Positions 49,545 through 58,371 of a DNA stretch of 64,000 bases are shown piece after piece. Where the stretch lies: positions 62,001 through 126,000 of the forward strand of contig DATFWL010000183.1 of the NCBI GenBank assembly GCA_035259385.1, read 5' to 3'. The notes under the pieces were generated by a model that saw only the letters and a program-made list of their open reading frames with translations, was not told where the DNA came from and ran no database searches. This DNA comes from QHWK01 sp035259385. Lineage in GTDB: Bacteria; Acidobacteriota; Vicinamibacteria; Vicinamibacterales; CAVVIG01. The position numbers and the translations under genes were made by a program. Every line of letters starts with the position of its first letter. Positions within the stretch are counted from its first letter, which is position 1.

Positions 49545-49721
49545 CAGGTCGAAGCTGACACCTTCAGGTCTCCCGAGCACGATCACCGGCTGACGCGGTT
49601 CGCCGTGCTCTTCATCATCGACCTGTCCACGCGCCGGATCCACATCGCCGGTATCGCCGCGCTCGTTACGCTCACGGCCGGCTGCGACGGCCGCGCGGTC
49701 GCACGCAGCACCGGCACGTAG
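49545..49721 (+). pseudogene. Remnant of a transposase/integrase (rve-type DDE) domain
   Basis: A short plus-strand frame reads VEADTFRSPEHDHRLTRF followed by AVLFIIDLSTRRIHIAGIA, which matches the stretch around the second catalytic strand of IS-type integrases (VLFxIDLxTRRVHIAGI). It begins after an in-frame TGA and loses similarity after IAGIA before stopping at TAG (49719-49721). No start codon, inverted repeats or other domains remain, so it is a relic. Together with the broken aquaporin it marks a former insertion hotspot. Confidence 0.55.
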
Positions 49722-49742
49722 CGCGAAGGCTTCAGCCGAGCG
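49716..49742. repeat. Dispersed 27-base repeat, copy 2 of 2
   Basis: This matches 33057-33083 in 26 of 27 positions (ACGTAGCGCGA, then GGCTTCAGCC inner palindrome and GAGCG). It lies between the integrase remnant and the end of the oxidase operon. Confidence 0.75.
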
Positions 49743-49783
49743 TCGCCAATCCGACCGTCGCCTCAGCGAGGGAGCGGCGCTGA

Positions 49784-50077
49784 CTATCCAAACGTGCGCC
49801 AGGCGCGCGTGAGGTAGTCGCTCATCGTCAGCACGATCAGGATCCCGAACCAGAAGATGCTGCCGAAGACGACGGCCCACGTGAGCCGTGGGCTGTACTT
49901 CACGTGCATGAAGTACAGGATGACGATGGACGCCTTGAAGCAGGCGATGCCGATCGCGGCAATCGCGTTCAGCGGTCCGAGATCGAAGAAGGCAATCTGC
50001 ACCGTGAGATACGTGCAGAACATCAGGATCCCGAAGATCAGGTAGTAGACGCGCTTGGGGAGAATGTGGGCAGACAT
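49784..50077 (-). CDS. coxD: Cytochrome c oxidase subunit IV
   Basis: A 97-residue protein with three transmembrane helices (YYLIFGILMFCTYLTVQIAFF; AIAAIGIACFKASIVILYFMHV; LTWAVVFGSIFWFGILIVLTM). KASIVILYFMHVKYS is the hallmark of bacterial COX4/CyoD-like small subunits. The start shares a base with the CoxC stop (TGATG). It is the last gene of the 12-gene respiratory operon and assists assembly of the oxidase in the inner membrane. Confidence 0.88.
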   Translation of the reverse strand: MSAHILPKRVYYLIFGILMFCTYLTVQIAFFDLGPLNAIAAIGIACFKASIVILYFMHVKYSPRLTWAVVFGSIFWFGILIVLTMSDYLTRAWRTFG

Positions 50078-50745
50078 CAGTGTGCGTGCCGCCCCAACAG
50101 GTAGAGCAGCGGAAACAGGAAAATCCAGACGATGTCGACGAAGTGCCAGTAGAGGCCCGAGATCTCGATCGGGCTGTAGTACTCCTTCGTGATCGTGCCG
50201 TTCCAGGCCCACCGCAGCATGAACGCCATGATCCCGAAGCCGATGATCATATGCAGCGCGTGCAGACCGGTCATCATGAAATACAGCGAAAAATAGATCT
50301 GCGCGTGCATGGCGTGCTGCGGCTCCTCGAAATGGAAGCCGGGTCCCGGGATGTGATGTTCCACGAACTTCTGGTAGTACTCGACGGCCTTGATTCCGAG
50401 GAACACCGAGCCGAGCGCCATCGTCGCGACGAGAAACAGCATCAGCGCCCGCCGCTGCCCGAGCTGCGCCGCGTGCACCGCCAGCGCCATCGTCAGGCTG
50501 CTGGTGATGAGCACGGCGGTATTGATGGTGCCGAGGGTGAGGTCGAGTGAGTGGCTCGCCGCGGCAAAGGCGTCCGGGTACCAGCTGCGGTAGACCGTGT
50601 AGACCATGAACAGCCCGCCGAAGAACAGCACTTCGGTGACCAGGAACACCCACATCCCGAGCGTCGTCGCTTCGGTCTGTTGATCGATCGTGTCGAAGTG
50701 GTGCGCGAGACCGTGAACGTGGTGATGCGCGGCTTCAGGCAACAT
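50077..50745 (-). CDS. coxC: Cytochrome c oxidase subunit III
   Basis: A 222-residue protein with about five to six helices. LGMWVFLVTEVLFFGGLFMVYTVY, INTAVLITSSLTMALAVHAAQLG, LFLVATMALGSVFLGIKAVEYYQKF, YFMMTGLHALHMIIGFGIM and GLYWHFVDIVWIFLFPLLYL are the conserved subunit III helices, including the VEY glutamate near the proton-uptake site and the final YWHFVD motif. It lacks the first two helices found in mitochondrial forms, as is usual in this bacterial type. It overlaps coxA by 11 bases. Confidence 0.92.
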   Translation of the reverse strand: MLPEAAHHHVHGLAHHFDTIDQQTEATTLGMWVFLVTEVLFFGGLFMVYTVYRSWYPDAFAAASHSLDLTLGTINTAVLITSSLTMALAVHAAQLGQRRALMLFLVATMALGSVFLGIKAVEYYQKFVEHHIPGPGFHFEEPQHAMHAQIYFSLYFMMTGLHALHMIIGFGIMAFMLRWAWNGTITKEYYSPIEISGLYWHFVDIVWIFLFPLLYLLGRHAH

Positions 50746-52357
50746 GACCCTCCACCGGTGCGTGATAGTCGTACGCGTCCCAGGTGACGATCGGCGTGTG
50801 CGTGAAATTCTCGGTTGGCGGCGGCGAGGTCGTCGTCCACTCGAGGCCGACCGAGCCCCACGGATTCGAGCCCGCCAGCCTGCCGTAGCGCAGCGACCAC
50901 ATCAGATACGCCATCGGCAGCAGATAACCGACGCCGAGGATCGACGCGCCCGCCGAGGAGAGCACGTTCAGCACCTGGAAGTCCGGCGGATACGCGTGAT
51001 AGCGGCGCGGCATCCCGAGGTAGCCGACGACGAACTGCGGGAAGAAGGTGAGGTTGAACCCGACGAAGATGATGCCCGCTGCCAGCTTCGCGAGGCCCTC
51101 GTTGTAGAGGCGGCCGCTGATCTTCGGCCACCAGTAGTGGAGCCCGCCGAGGTATCCCATGATCGTGCCGCCGACCATGATGTAGTGGAAGTGCGCGACG
51201 ATGAAGTAGGTGTCGGTGACGTGCACGTCGAGGCCGACTGCCGCGAGGAAAAGCCCCGTCAGCCCTCCAATCGTGAACAGCCCGATGAACCCGTAGGCGT
51301 AGAGCATCGGCGTCTCCCACGACACCGCGCCCCTGTACATCGTCGCCGTCCAGTTGAACACCTTCACCGCGGAGGGAATTGCGACGAGAAAGCTGAGAAT
51401 CGAGAAGATGAGGGCCGAGTAGACCGACTCGCCGGCGACGAACATGTGGTGGCCCCAGACGAGGAAGCCGAGCACGGCGATGGCCAGGCTCGCGAACGCG
51501 ACGAACGGATAGCCGAACACCGGCTTGCGGCAGCCGGCGGCGACGAGCTCGCTGATGACGCCCATCGCGGGCAGCACCATGATGTAGACCGCGGGATGCG
51601 AGTAGAACCAGAACAGATGCTGGAAGAGCACCGGATCGCCGCCGAGCCGCGGATCGAAGAAGCCGAAGTGGAAGACGCGCTCGACGCCGACCAGCAGCAC
51701 GGTGATCGCGATCACCGGCGTGCCGAGCACGTTGATCAGGCTGGTTGCGTAGGTCGACCACAGGAACAGCGGCATCCGGAACCAGGTCATGCCCGGCGCG
51801 CGCATCCGGTGGATCGTCACGATGAAGTTCAGGCCGGTGAGGATCGACGAGAAGCCGGTGATGAAGATGCCGAGCGCCGTCGGTACGACGTTGGTCGTCG
51901 ACGAGACCGTGCTGAACGGCGTGTAGAACGTCCAGCCGGTGTCGACGCCGCCGGCGATGATCGCGTACAGCGTGAACAGGCCGCCGACGATGTAGATGTA
52001 CCAGCTGAAGAGATTCAGTTTCGGAAACGCCAGATCCTTCGCGCCGATCATGATCGGAACGAGGAAGTTCCCGAGCACGGCAGGGATGGCGGGAATCAGG
52101 AAGAAGAACACCATCATCACGCCGTGCATGGTGAACAGCTTGTTGTAGGTCTCGTCGGTGACCAGATCGCCGGCCGGGGTCGCGAGGTCGAGGCGGATCA
52201 GCACCGCCATCGCGCCGCCGACGAAGAAGAAGAAGGTCACGCCGGCGAGATAGAGGAGCGCGATGCGCTTGTGGTCGCGGGTGAGCAGCCACGACTTGAT
52301 GCCGTAGCCGTCATTCAGGTAATGCCGCGGCGGAATGAGAACGGTGCTGCTGGCCAT
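50735..52357 (-). CDS. coxA: caa3-type cytochrome c oxidase subunit I, A2 (YSHP) subtype
   Basis: A 540-residue, 12-helix catalytic subunit holding heme a, heme a3 and CuB. LFTMHGVMMVFFFLIPAIP has the heme a His; FWFYSHPAVYIMVLPAMGVISE has the CuB His and covalent Tyr; WGHHMFVAG gives the two CuB histidines; TDTYFIVAHFHYIMVGG gives the heme a3 and second heme a histidines. The glutamate of HPEVY is replaced by Ala, while Tyr-Ser precede the His (YSHPAVY): the A2-type oxidase arrangement known from Rhodothermus-like caa3 enzymes. It reduces oxygen to water while pumping protons. Confidence 0.94.
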   Translation of the reverse strand: MASSTVLIPPRHYLNDGYGIKSWLLTRDHKRIALLYLAGVTFFFFVGGAMAVLIRLDLATPAGDLVTDETYNKLFTMHGVMMVFFFLIPAIPAVLGNFLVPIMIGAKDLAFPKLNLFSWYIYIVGGLFTLYAIIAGGVDTGWTFYTPFSTVSSTTNVVPTALGIFITGFSSILTGLNFIVTIHRMRAPGMTWFRMPLFLWSTYATSLINVLGTPVIAITVLLVGVERVFHFGFFDPRLGGDPVLFQHLFWFYSHPAVYIMVLPAMGVISELVAAGCRKPVFGYPFVAFASLAIAVLGFLVWGHHMFVAGESVYSALIFSILSFLVAIPSAVKVFNWTATMYRGAVSWETPMLYAYGFIGLFTIGGLTGLFLAAVGLDVHVTDTYFIVAHFHYIMVGGTIMGYLGGLHYWWPKISGRLYNEGLAKLAAGIIFVGFNLTFFPQFVVGYLGMPRRYHAYPPDFQVLNVLSSAGASILGVGYLLPMAYLMWSLRYGRLAGSNPWGSVGLEWTTTSPPPTENFTHTPIVTWDAYDYHAPVEGHVA

Positions 52358-52359
52358 GA

Positions 52360-53316
52360 CTACCTTGTCTGTGCCTGTCCCTGGGAAGGCGCCTTGAGCG
52401 ACTTCACGTATTCGACGAGCTCGAGGAGCTGCTCCTCGGTGACGAGCCCCTGAAACGTCGGCATGATCGGCTGAAATCCCAAGGTGACCTGCGCGCTCGG
52501 ATGCAGGATTGATTCGCGGACGTACGCTTCGTCCACGGTGACCGTTTCACCGTTCTGCAGCCGCACGCTCTTGCCGAACAGGCCGTCGAGCACCGGCCCG
52601 CGGCCCTGCGCGTCGGGCCGATGGCAGGTGTTGCACGCCAGGTCCTGGAACAGCTTCGCGCCCGCGGAGGCGAGCGAGCCCTCGGCCGGTCCGCCGCTCA
52701 GCCACGCCTGGTACTCGCTCGGCTCCATCGCGATCACCTCGCCGGTCATCCCCGAGTGGCGTGTGCCGCAATATTCCGCGCAGAACAGGCGGTAGCGTCC
52801 GGGTTTGGTCGCGTGGAACCAGATGTTGACGTAGCGGCCGGGAATCACGTCCGCCTTGATGCGGAACGCCGGCACGAAGAAGTCGTGAATCACGTCTTCG
52901 GACGTCGTGATCAGCTTGACCGCCCGGCCGACCGGTACGTGCAGTTCGTTGATCTCGCGCTGGCCGTCCAGGTGCTGGAACTTCCACATCCACTGCTTGC
53001 CGACGACGTACACGTTCAGCGTTTCGTCCGGCGGCCGCGCCATCGCGTAGTACACGCTCGCACCCCAGACGAAGATCACCATCGTGATCAGCAGGGGGAT
53101 CACCGTCCAGGCGACCTCGAGCACCATGCCGCCGTGAATCTGATCTCCCACCTGATCCGGCCTGCGGCGATGGAACCGGATCGCGTAGTAGACGATGAGG
53201 CCGGCGATCAGCAGCGAGAAGAAGGTCGCGACGCCGAGCAGGAAAAAATACAGCGCGTCGACGCGCGACGCCATCGTCGACGCGGCCTCGGGAAATAACG
53301 GCGTACCGGTCCACAT
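52360..53316 (-). CDS. coxB: caa3-type cytochrome c oxidase subunit II with fused cytochrome c domain
   Basis: A 318-residue subunit. Two transmembrane hairpin helices (YFFLLGVATFFSLLIAGLIVYYAI; WTVIPLLITMVIFVWGASV) precede the cupredoxin CuA domain, whose ligands lie in the early loop His (DVIHDFFVPAF) and in FCAEYCGTRHSGM. A C-terminal cytochrome c domain follows with one heme motif CNTCH and a distal Met region (PIMPTFQGL). This makes it a caa3 subunit, able to take electrons directly from alternative complex III. The gap to coxA is 2 bases. Confidence 0.93.
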   Translation of the reverse strand: MWTGTPLFPEAASTMASRVDALYFFLLGVATFFSLLIAGLIVYYAIRFHRRRPDQVGDQIHGGMVLEVAWTVIPLLITMVIFVWGASVYYAMARPPDETLNVYVVGKQWMWKFQHLDGQREINELHVPVGRAVKLITTSEDVIHDFFVPAFRIKADVIPGRYVNIWFHATKPGRYRLFCAEYCGTRHSGMTGEVIAMEPSEYQAWLSGGPAEGSLASAGAKLFQDLACNTCHRPDAQGRGPVLDGLFGKSVRLQNGETVTVDEAYVRESILHPSAQVTLGFQPIMPTFQGLVTEEQLLELVEYVKSLKAPSQGQAQTR

Positions 53317-53322
53317 CGCGCG

Positions 53323-54243
53323 CTAGATCCTCGGAGCCCTGGGCTGCAGGCCTGGCGCCAGCCGCTCGCGGCGAATCATGACCGCGACGAACGACAGCAG
53401 CGCGAGCACGGTCGCGGCGCCGGCGAGACGAAGCGCGCGCATCACGACGAGGCCGTAGCGCCCGCTCATCGGATCGTAGTGATAGCAGTAGAGCAGGAGC
53501 GCGTCCGCGACATTGCCCACTCTGCCATCGGACGCCTCGACGATCGCGTAGCGCAGATCGCGCGGCCCGTACTCGATCCCGAACAGGTAGCGGGCCAGCC
53601 GGCCGTCCGGTGTCAGCACGATGATCCCGCTGGGATGCGCGAATTGCTTCGTCGTCGCGTCCCACACGTAGCGGAAACCGGCAGCTCTGGTCAGCCGATC
53701 GATTGACGGCTGATCGCCGACGAGGAAGTGCCAGCTCGCCGCCGCGCCCTCGCGCGTGTAGCGCTCGAGGTAGATCGCTTTCTTGGCGCGCGCCGTCGCG
53801 GGCGTGTCCGCCGGATTGAAGCTGACGGTGACGATCTCGAAGTCCTCGCCCGGCTTCAGTGACAGCACGCCGAGCGCGCTCGACAGGCCGTTGATGACCT
53901 GCGTGCAGAGCATCGGGCAGTCGTAGTATGCGAACACCATGACGACCGGGCGCTTGCCGAAGTAGTCGCCGAGACGTACCGACGCGCCGCGCTCATCGCG
54001 AAAAGCGACGTCGAGCGGTACGCGCTGATCGAGGTTCTGATCGAATCCAATCTCCCGCAGAGGAGCCGGCACCTGTGACGACGCCATGCCCGGCTCGAGC
54101 TTGTAGCCGGCGCTCGCAGGCGCGGATGACATCTGGGCGTGTGCCTCAACCGCAGAGAACGCAGCGATCGCGGAAACCATTAAGACGAGAACAAAACTCT
54201 GCGTTCTCCGCGCGCGCCGCGGTTTATCGCACAACCGGGTCAT
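53323..54243 (-). CDS. SCO1/SenC-family copper chaperone for the oxidase, membrane anchored
   Basis: A 306-residue protein with an N-terminal signal (SFVLVLMVSAIAAFSAVEAHAQ). The thioredoxin-fold SCO domain has DYFGKRPVVMVFAYYDCPMLCTQVINGL (CxxxC copper ligands) and the copper His in KQFAHPSGIIVL. An extra C-terminal helix (MRALRLAGAATVLALLSFVAVMI) anchors it. It loads copper into the CuA site of CoxB. The ATG overlaps the upstream stop (ATGA). The signal region is coded within an inverted CTCTGCGTTCT-type repeat (54148-54213). Confidence 0.88.
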   Translation of the reverse strand: MTRLCDKPRRARRTQSFVLVLMVSAIAAFSAVEAHAQMSSAPASAGYKLEPGMASSQVPAPLREIGFDQNLDQRVPLDVAFRDERGASVRLGDYFGKRPVVMVFAYYDCPMLCTQVINGLSSALGVLSLKPGEDFEIVTVSFNPADTPATARAKKAIYLERYTREGAAASWHFLVGDQPSIDRLTRAAGFRYVWDATTKQFAHPSGIIVLTPDGRLARYLFGIEYGPRDLRYAIVEASDGRVGNVADALLLYCYHYDPMSGRYGLVVMRALRLAGAATVLALLSFVAVMIRRERLAPGLQPRAPRI

Positions 54244-54662
54244 TTCTTCTGCTCGGTCCGCGCGGGGAGACCGCGCTCCAGCGTCTTCTTGATCGCCTCG
54301 TCGATCGGAATCCGCACGATGCCGGCGTTCCTGTCGACCCACGAGTAGCCGGCCAGCGTCTGCTCCTCGCGCGCGCGGAGATCGGCGAGGTCCTGGCGCG
54401 GATTCGTCTGCAGGCGCGGTTCGGGCGGAAGGCGGTTTTCCTGCGTCGCCGCCAGCGGATACTCCGGCGCGTCCTGCCGTGCCTCGCGGGCGTCGAGATA
54501 CTTGAACAGCACCCCGACGACGAGATAGATGACGATCGCCACGACAGTGAGCGCGACGCCGAACGCGAAGATGCCGCGAATGTCGACGTCACTCTCCTCG
54601 TGGCGTGTGCCGGCTTGGTGCCCGTCCGCCGGATGCGTGGGTGGTTGAGGCAGTTCGGCCAT
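54240..54662 (-). CDS. Small single-pass membrane protein of the Act/Cox operon
   Basis: A 140-residue protein. After a His-rich, charged N-terminus there is one transmembrane helix (GIFAFGVALTVVAIVIYLVVGVLF), then a soluble part with LPPEPRLQTNPRQDLADLRAREEQTLAGYSWVDRNAGIVRIPIDEAIKKTLERGLP. The segment Y-S-W-V-D-x-x-x-G-x-V-R-I-P-I-D-x-A is a recurring feature of proteins located between ActF and SCO genes in Acidobacteriota and relatives, and resembles a coupling or assembly factor. No enzymatic motif. It lies 4 bases after actF and overlaps the SCO gene. Confidence 0.75.
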   Translation of the reverse strand: MAELPQPPTHPADGHQAGTRHEESDVDIRGIFAFGVALTVVAIVIYLVVGVLFKYLDAREARQDAPEYPLAATQENRLPPEPRLQTNPRQDLADLRAREEQTLAGYSWVDRNAGIVRIPIDEAIKKTLERGLPARTEQKK

Positions 54663-54666
54663 GGCT

Positions 54667-55884
54667 CTAGTGCGCCGTTCTCGGCGGCGTGCCGCGCTCG
54701 ATGATCCGGCCGAGCGTTTCGTCGAACTCCGGATCGTGGACCGGGAGGATCGCGCGGCCTCGCAGTTGGTACACGAAACAGCCGGTGAAGATCGCGCCCA
54801 TCGTCAGCGGCAGCACGCCGTCCATCCAGCTCACGCCGATCCCGTTCGGGTGAAACTCCGGCGCGATCAGCCAGAACAGATCCAGGACTCTGACAACGAG
54901 GATCGCCACGGCGACTTTCACCAGCAGCTCGGGCTGACGCTTCACGGTCCGGGACAGCAGCACGACGAACGGCACGGCGAAATGAAACACCATCAAGCCG
55001 ACGCCGATCGGCCGCCAGCCGGTCTGGAGCCGGTGCAGGTACCAGGCAATCTCGGCCGGCAGATTGCCCGACCAGATGATCAGGTACTGCGAGAAAGAGA
55101 AGTACGCCCACAGCATCACGAACGCGAGCATCAGGTTGCCGAGATCGTGAAAGTGGTCCGGCTGGACGATGCGATCGAGCGGAGCGCGCCGGCTCAGCCA
55201 GGTGAGCGCGACGATCAGGAAGGCCAGCGACGACAGCCCCTGGCCGCCGATGATCAGCACGCCGTAAATCGTCGAGTACCAGTGCGGCTCGAGCGACATC
55301 ATCCAGTCGAACGACGCGAAGGTGATGGTCAGGCCGTAGGCGACCAGGCCGCTGCCGCTGAGCAGCTGCATCCGGCGTGCGAGACTGGGATTGCCGGTGC
55401 GGTCCTGCTCGAGCGACCAGGTGTTCAGGAAGTACGCGTAGGCATTCCACACCAGGAAGTACATCGCGGCGCGGATCAGGAAGAACGGGATGTTCAGGTA
55501 CGCCTGTTTGTGCTGCAGCACTTCGTCGTGCGCGACGAGATCCGCGCTCGTCCACGGATACATCCTCGACATGCCGAGCGCAATCGGCAGGAAGAGCAGC
55601 GTCATCACCGGCAGCACGCGCGTGGCCGCGCCAATCGGCCGGCGGATCAGCACGCCCCACGCGCCGCCCGAGAGCTGATGGATCATGCCGAGCGCCAGGC
55701 AGCCGAGCGTCACGCCCAGCCACAGCATGTAGGCCATCAGGTACGACTGCAGGAACTGCGTGGGATTCAGGAACAGCCCCAGCGCCGAGAGCGCGGCGCC
55801 GGCGGCGCCGCCGATCAGCAGTCGCTGCTGCAGACCCTTCAGCTCGGGAATCGCGACGTCGGCGGTTTGCGTGATCGGTGTCAC
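54667..55884 (-). CDS. actF: Alternative complex III quinone-binding membrane subunit ActF
   Basis: A 405-residue membrane protein with about 10 helices (e.g. YLMAYMLWLGVTLGCLALGMIHQLSGGAWG; YLNIPFFLIRAAMYFLVWNAYAYFL; GLTITFASFDWMMSLEPHWYSTIYG; VKVAVAILVVRVLDLFWLIAPEF). MIHQLSGGAWG and SFDWMMSLEPHW are ActF signatures. It is an NrfD-like paralogue of ActC and contributes the second membrane module of the quinol:cytochrome c/oxidase oxidoreductase. GTG at 55884 overlaps the actE stop (GTGA), fixing the start. Confidence 0.92.
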   Translation of the reverse strand: MTPITQTADVAIPELKGLQQRLLIGGAAGAALSALGLFLNPTQFLQSYLMAYMLWLGVTLGCLALGMIHQLSGGAWGVLIRRPIGAATRVLPVMTLLFLPIALGMSRMYPWTSADLVAHDEVLQHKQAYLNIPFFLIRAAMYFLVWNAYAYFLNTWSLEQDRTGNPSLARRMQLLSGSGLVAYGLTITFASFDWMMSLEPHWYSTIYGVLIIGGQGLSSLAFLIVALTWLSRRAPLDRIVQPDHFHDLGNLMLAFVMLWAYFSFSQYLIIWSGNLPAEIAWYLHRLQTGWRPIGVGLMVFHFAVPFVVLLSRTVKRQPELLVKVAVAILVVRVLDLFWLIAPEFHPNGIGVSWMDGVLPLTMGAIFTGCFVYQLRGRAILPVHDPEFDETLGRIIERGTPPRTAH

Positions 55885-56462
55885 CGGATCTTGTCCCGCT
55901 CCGAAGGAGGCACGTCGGCGAGCGTCGCGTGCCCGCTCGTCTGCAGCGCACGGACGTAGGCGATGATCGCCCAGCGATCCTCCGCGCGAATCTGCCCGGC
56001 GTAGTCGGGCATCGCGCCGAAGCCGTTGGTGATCACGTCGAAGAGATGCCCGACCGGCGCCGCGAGCAGCCGGTCCTGCAGGAACGACGGCGGATGGCGG
56101 AAGCCGCGCTGGACGATCATGCCGTCGCCCTGCCCGGTGCGGCCATGGCACGGCGAGCAGTAGATGTCGAACCGCTCGCGTCCCCGCGCCATCGTCGCCG
56201 CTGTGACTGGCGCGGGAAACAGCGTCGAGTCCTGGCCGTTCATCTTGCCGGTGTAGGTGAGGTCGTCGTCGTTCAGATGACCGCGCGCCACCGTGCCTTC
56301 GACCGTCGTCCGCGCCGAACGCGCGTCGCCGAAGAACGTCGACTCGCGCAGCGGGATGTACTTCGGCTGATCGTGCATGTCCTGCCGGCAGGCTGTCAGA
56401 AACAGCGACAAGGCCGCAAAGGAAAGAACGACGGACCTGGTCTGGTTTTCAGTCCGCGGCAA
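55881..56462 (-). CDS. actE: Alternative complex III monoheme cytochrome c lipoprotein ActE
   Basis: A 193-residue exported lipoprotein: hydrophobic signal ending in LFLTACRQD (lipobox cysteine), then a cytochrome c domain with the heme site CSPCHG and a distal Met region (NGFGAMPDYAGQI). It relays electrons from the complex to the caa3 oxidase. The only usable start is a TTG at 56462, overlapping actD by 14 bases; no ATG or GTG precedes the signal. Part of the signal codons contains GCAAAGG-type repeat sequence. Confidence 0.88.
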   Translation of the reverse strand: MPRTENQTRSVVLSFAALSLFLTACRQDMHDQPKYIPLRESTFFGDARSARTTVEGTVARGHLNDDDLTYTGKMNGQDSTLFPAPVTAATMARGRERFDIYCSPCHGRTGQGDGMIVQRGFRHPPSFLQDRLLAAPVGHLFDVITNGFGAMPDYAGQIRAEDRWAIIAYVRALQTSGHATLADVPPSERDKIR

Positions 56463-56991
56463 CGGTGGTGACCTCCCGCGGGTCGAGCGTCTCGAGAAAG
56501 CGACGCGTCGACTCCAGATCGAACTTCGGATCCGCCGACTCGATGCAGAGGAAGAACCGGTTGCGGCTGGCGAGCGCGAAACGTGGCACGTTGAAGACCG
56601 GGTGGTACGGCTGCGGCAGGCCGTTGAGCGCGAGCATGCCGAGCACCGCGGACAGCGCCGCGACGAGAATCGTGCACTCGAAGGTGACCGGGATGAATGC
56701 CGGCCAGCTGTGGAACGGCTTGCCGCCGATGTTCAAGGGATACGCCGACACCGACACCCAGTACTGGAGCGCGTACCCGCCGATGCAGCCGACCAGGCCG
56801 CCGATCAGCACCACCAGCGGCAGCCGCGACGGGCGCTCGCCGAGCGCGTGATGCAGCGCCTCGATCGGAAACGGCGAGTAGGCGTCCATGAACCGGTAGC
56901 CTTCGTGATGCGCGCGCTCCGTCGCCGTGACCAGCGATCCCGGGTCGTCGAACTCGGCGATCAGGCCGTAGACCGCGGCTGACGCCCTCAT
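56449..56991 (-). CDS. actD: Alternative complex III membrane subunit ActD (DUF3341)
   Basis: A 180-residue protein with two transmembrane helices (LPLVVLIGGLVGCIGGYALQYWV; PAFIPVTFECTILVAALSAVLGML). VYGLIAEFDDPGSLVTATERAHHEGYRFMDAYSPFPI is the ActD opening, followed by NIGGKPFHSWPAFIPVTFE and HPVFNVPRFALASRNRFFLCIES. It packs against ActC in the membrane part of the complex. ATG overlaps the actC stop (ATGA). Confidence 0.92.
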   Translation of the reverse strand: MRASAAVYGLIAEFDDPGSLVTATERAHHEGYRFMDAYSPFPIEALHHALGERPSRLPLVVLIGGLVGCIGGYALQYWVSVSAYPLNIGGKPFHSWPAFIPVTFECTILVAALSAVLGMLALNGLPQPYHPVFNVPRFALASRNRFFLCIESADPKFDLESTRRFLETLDPREVTTVAAD

Positions 56992-58370
56992 TCTTCGCTC
57001 ACCTTCGCTTCAGGCAGAATCGTCCGCATCTCGAAGATGGAAATCATCGGCAGGAAGCGCAGGAACAGGAACAGCAGCGAGAGGAACAGGCCGATCGTTC
57101 CGAGAAACGTCGACCAGTCCCAGAAGGTCGGCGCATAGCGGCCCCACGACGAGGTGAGGAAGTCGCGGTGCAGGCTCAGCACGATGATCACGAACCGCTC
57201 GAGCCACATCCCGGTGTTGACGATGAGCGAGATCAGGAAGAGCATCGGCACGCTGGTGCGCACGCGCTTCGACCACAATGCCTGCGGGATCACGACGTTG
57301 CAGAGAATCAGCGCCCAGTAATAGACGGCATAGGGCCCGAACATGCGGTTCATCGGCACGAAGCCTTCGTAGGTGTCGGCGCTGTACCAGGCGATGAACC
57401 CCTCGGTGAAGTAGCCGTAGGCGACGATCAACCCGGTGACCAGCATCACCTTCGCCATGTTCTGCAGGTGGCGCATGGTGATGAAGTCCTCGAGCTTGTA
57501 GACCGCGCGGATCGGAATCGCGAGCGTGAGCACCATCGCGAAGCCCGAGTAGATTGCGCCGGCGACGAAGTAGGGTGGGAAGATCGTCGTGTGCCAGCCG
57601 GGCACGATCCCGACGGCGAAGTCGAAGCTCACCACCGTGTGCACCGAGACGACGAGCGGCGTTGCCAGGCCGGCGAGCAGGAGGTACGCCGTCTCGTAGC
57701 GATACCAGTGGTGTGCCGATCCGCGCCAGCCCATCGCCAGCATGCCGTAGATCACCCGGCCGGCGCGGTGCTGCGAGCGATCGCGCAGCGTCGCCAGGTC
57801 GGGGATCAGGCCGACGAACCAGAAAAGCGCCGAGACGGTCGCGTAGGTCGAGACCGCGAACACGTCCCAGATCAGCGGACTCCTGAACTGCGGCCACAGG
57901 TCCATCGTGTTCGGGTACGGGAACAGCCAGTACGCGAGCCACGGCCGTCCGGTGTGGAACAATGGAAAGATCCCGGCGCACGCGACGGCGAACAGCGTCA
58001 TCGCCTCCGCAAACCGGTTGATCGACGTCCGCCAGGTCTGCTTCAGGAGCAGCAGGATCGCGGAGATCAGCGTGCCGGCGTGACCGATGCCGATCCACCA
58101 CACGAAGTTCGTGATGTCGAACGCCCACCCGACCGGGATGTTGTTGCCCCAGATCCCGATGCCCTTGGTGACGAGATACGTGAGCGAGATCAGCAGCAGC
58201 AGCGCAAAGGCGGCCGCGGCCATGAAACCGAGATACCAGCCCAGCGGCGTCTTTCGTGTGAGGACGATCGCGCTGATCTTGTCGGTGACCGTGCTGAACG
58301 TGTGACCCGGCGCGATCACCGGCGGCGCGCCGATGACGGGCTGAAGCGGATCCTGGATGGGTTCGGGCAT
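56988..58370 (-). CDS. actC: Alternative complex III NrfD-like quinol-binding subunit ActC
   Basis: A 460-residue membrane protein with about 10 helices. GWAFDITNFVWWIGIGHAGTLISAILLL, WLAYWLFPYPNTMDLWPQFRSPLIWDVFAVSTYATVSALFWFVGLIPDLATLRD (in pieces) and EGFIAWYSADTYEGFV are ActC-type segments; the C-terminus has RFLPMISIFEMR. It oxidises menaquinol or ubiquinol at the periplasmic side and passes electrons to ActB. It starts 1 base after the actB stop. Confidence 0.94.
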   Translation of the reverse strand: MPEPIQDPLQPVIGAPPVIAPGHTFSTVTDKISAIVLTRKTPLGWYLGFMAAAAFALLLLISLTYLVTKGIGIWGNNIPVGWAFDITNFVWWIGIGHAGTLISAILLLLKQTWRTSINRFAEAMTLFAVACAGIFPLFHTGRPWLAYWLFPYPNTMDLWPQFRSPLIWDVFAVSTYATVSALFWFVGLIPDLATLRDRSQHRAGRVIYGMLAMGWRGSAHHWYRYETAYLLLAGLATPLVVSVHTVVSFDFAVGIVPGWHTTIFPPYFVAGAIYSGFAMVLTLAIPIRAVYKLEDFITMRHLQNMAKVMLVTGLIVAYGYFTEGFIAWYSADTYEGFVPMNRMFGPYAVYYWALILCNVVIPQALWSKRVRTSVPMLFLISLIVNTGMWLERFVIIVLSLHRDFLTSSWGRYAPTFWDWSTFLGTIGLFLSLLFLFLRFLPMISIFEMRTILPEAKVSEE

Positions 58371-58371
58371 C

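Noticed and set aside
49479..49880. A 133-codon minus-strand frame after the oxidase operon
   Set aside because: It overlaps coxD, opposes the integrase remnant and has no family features.
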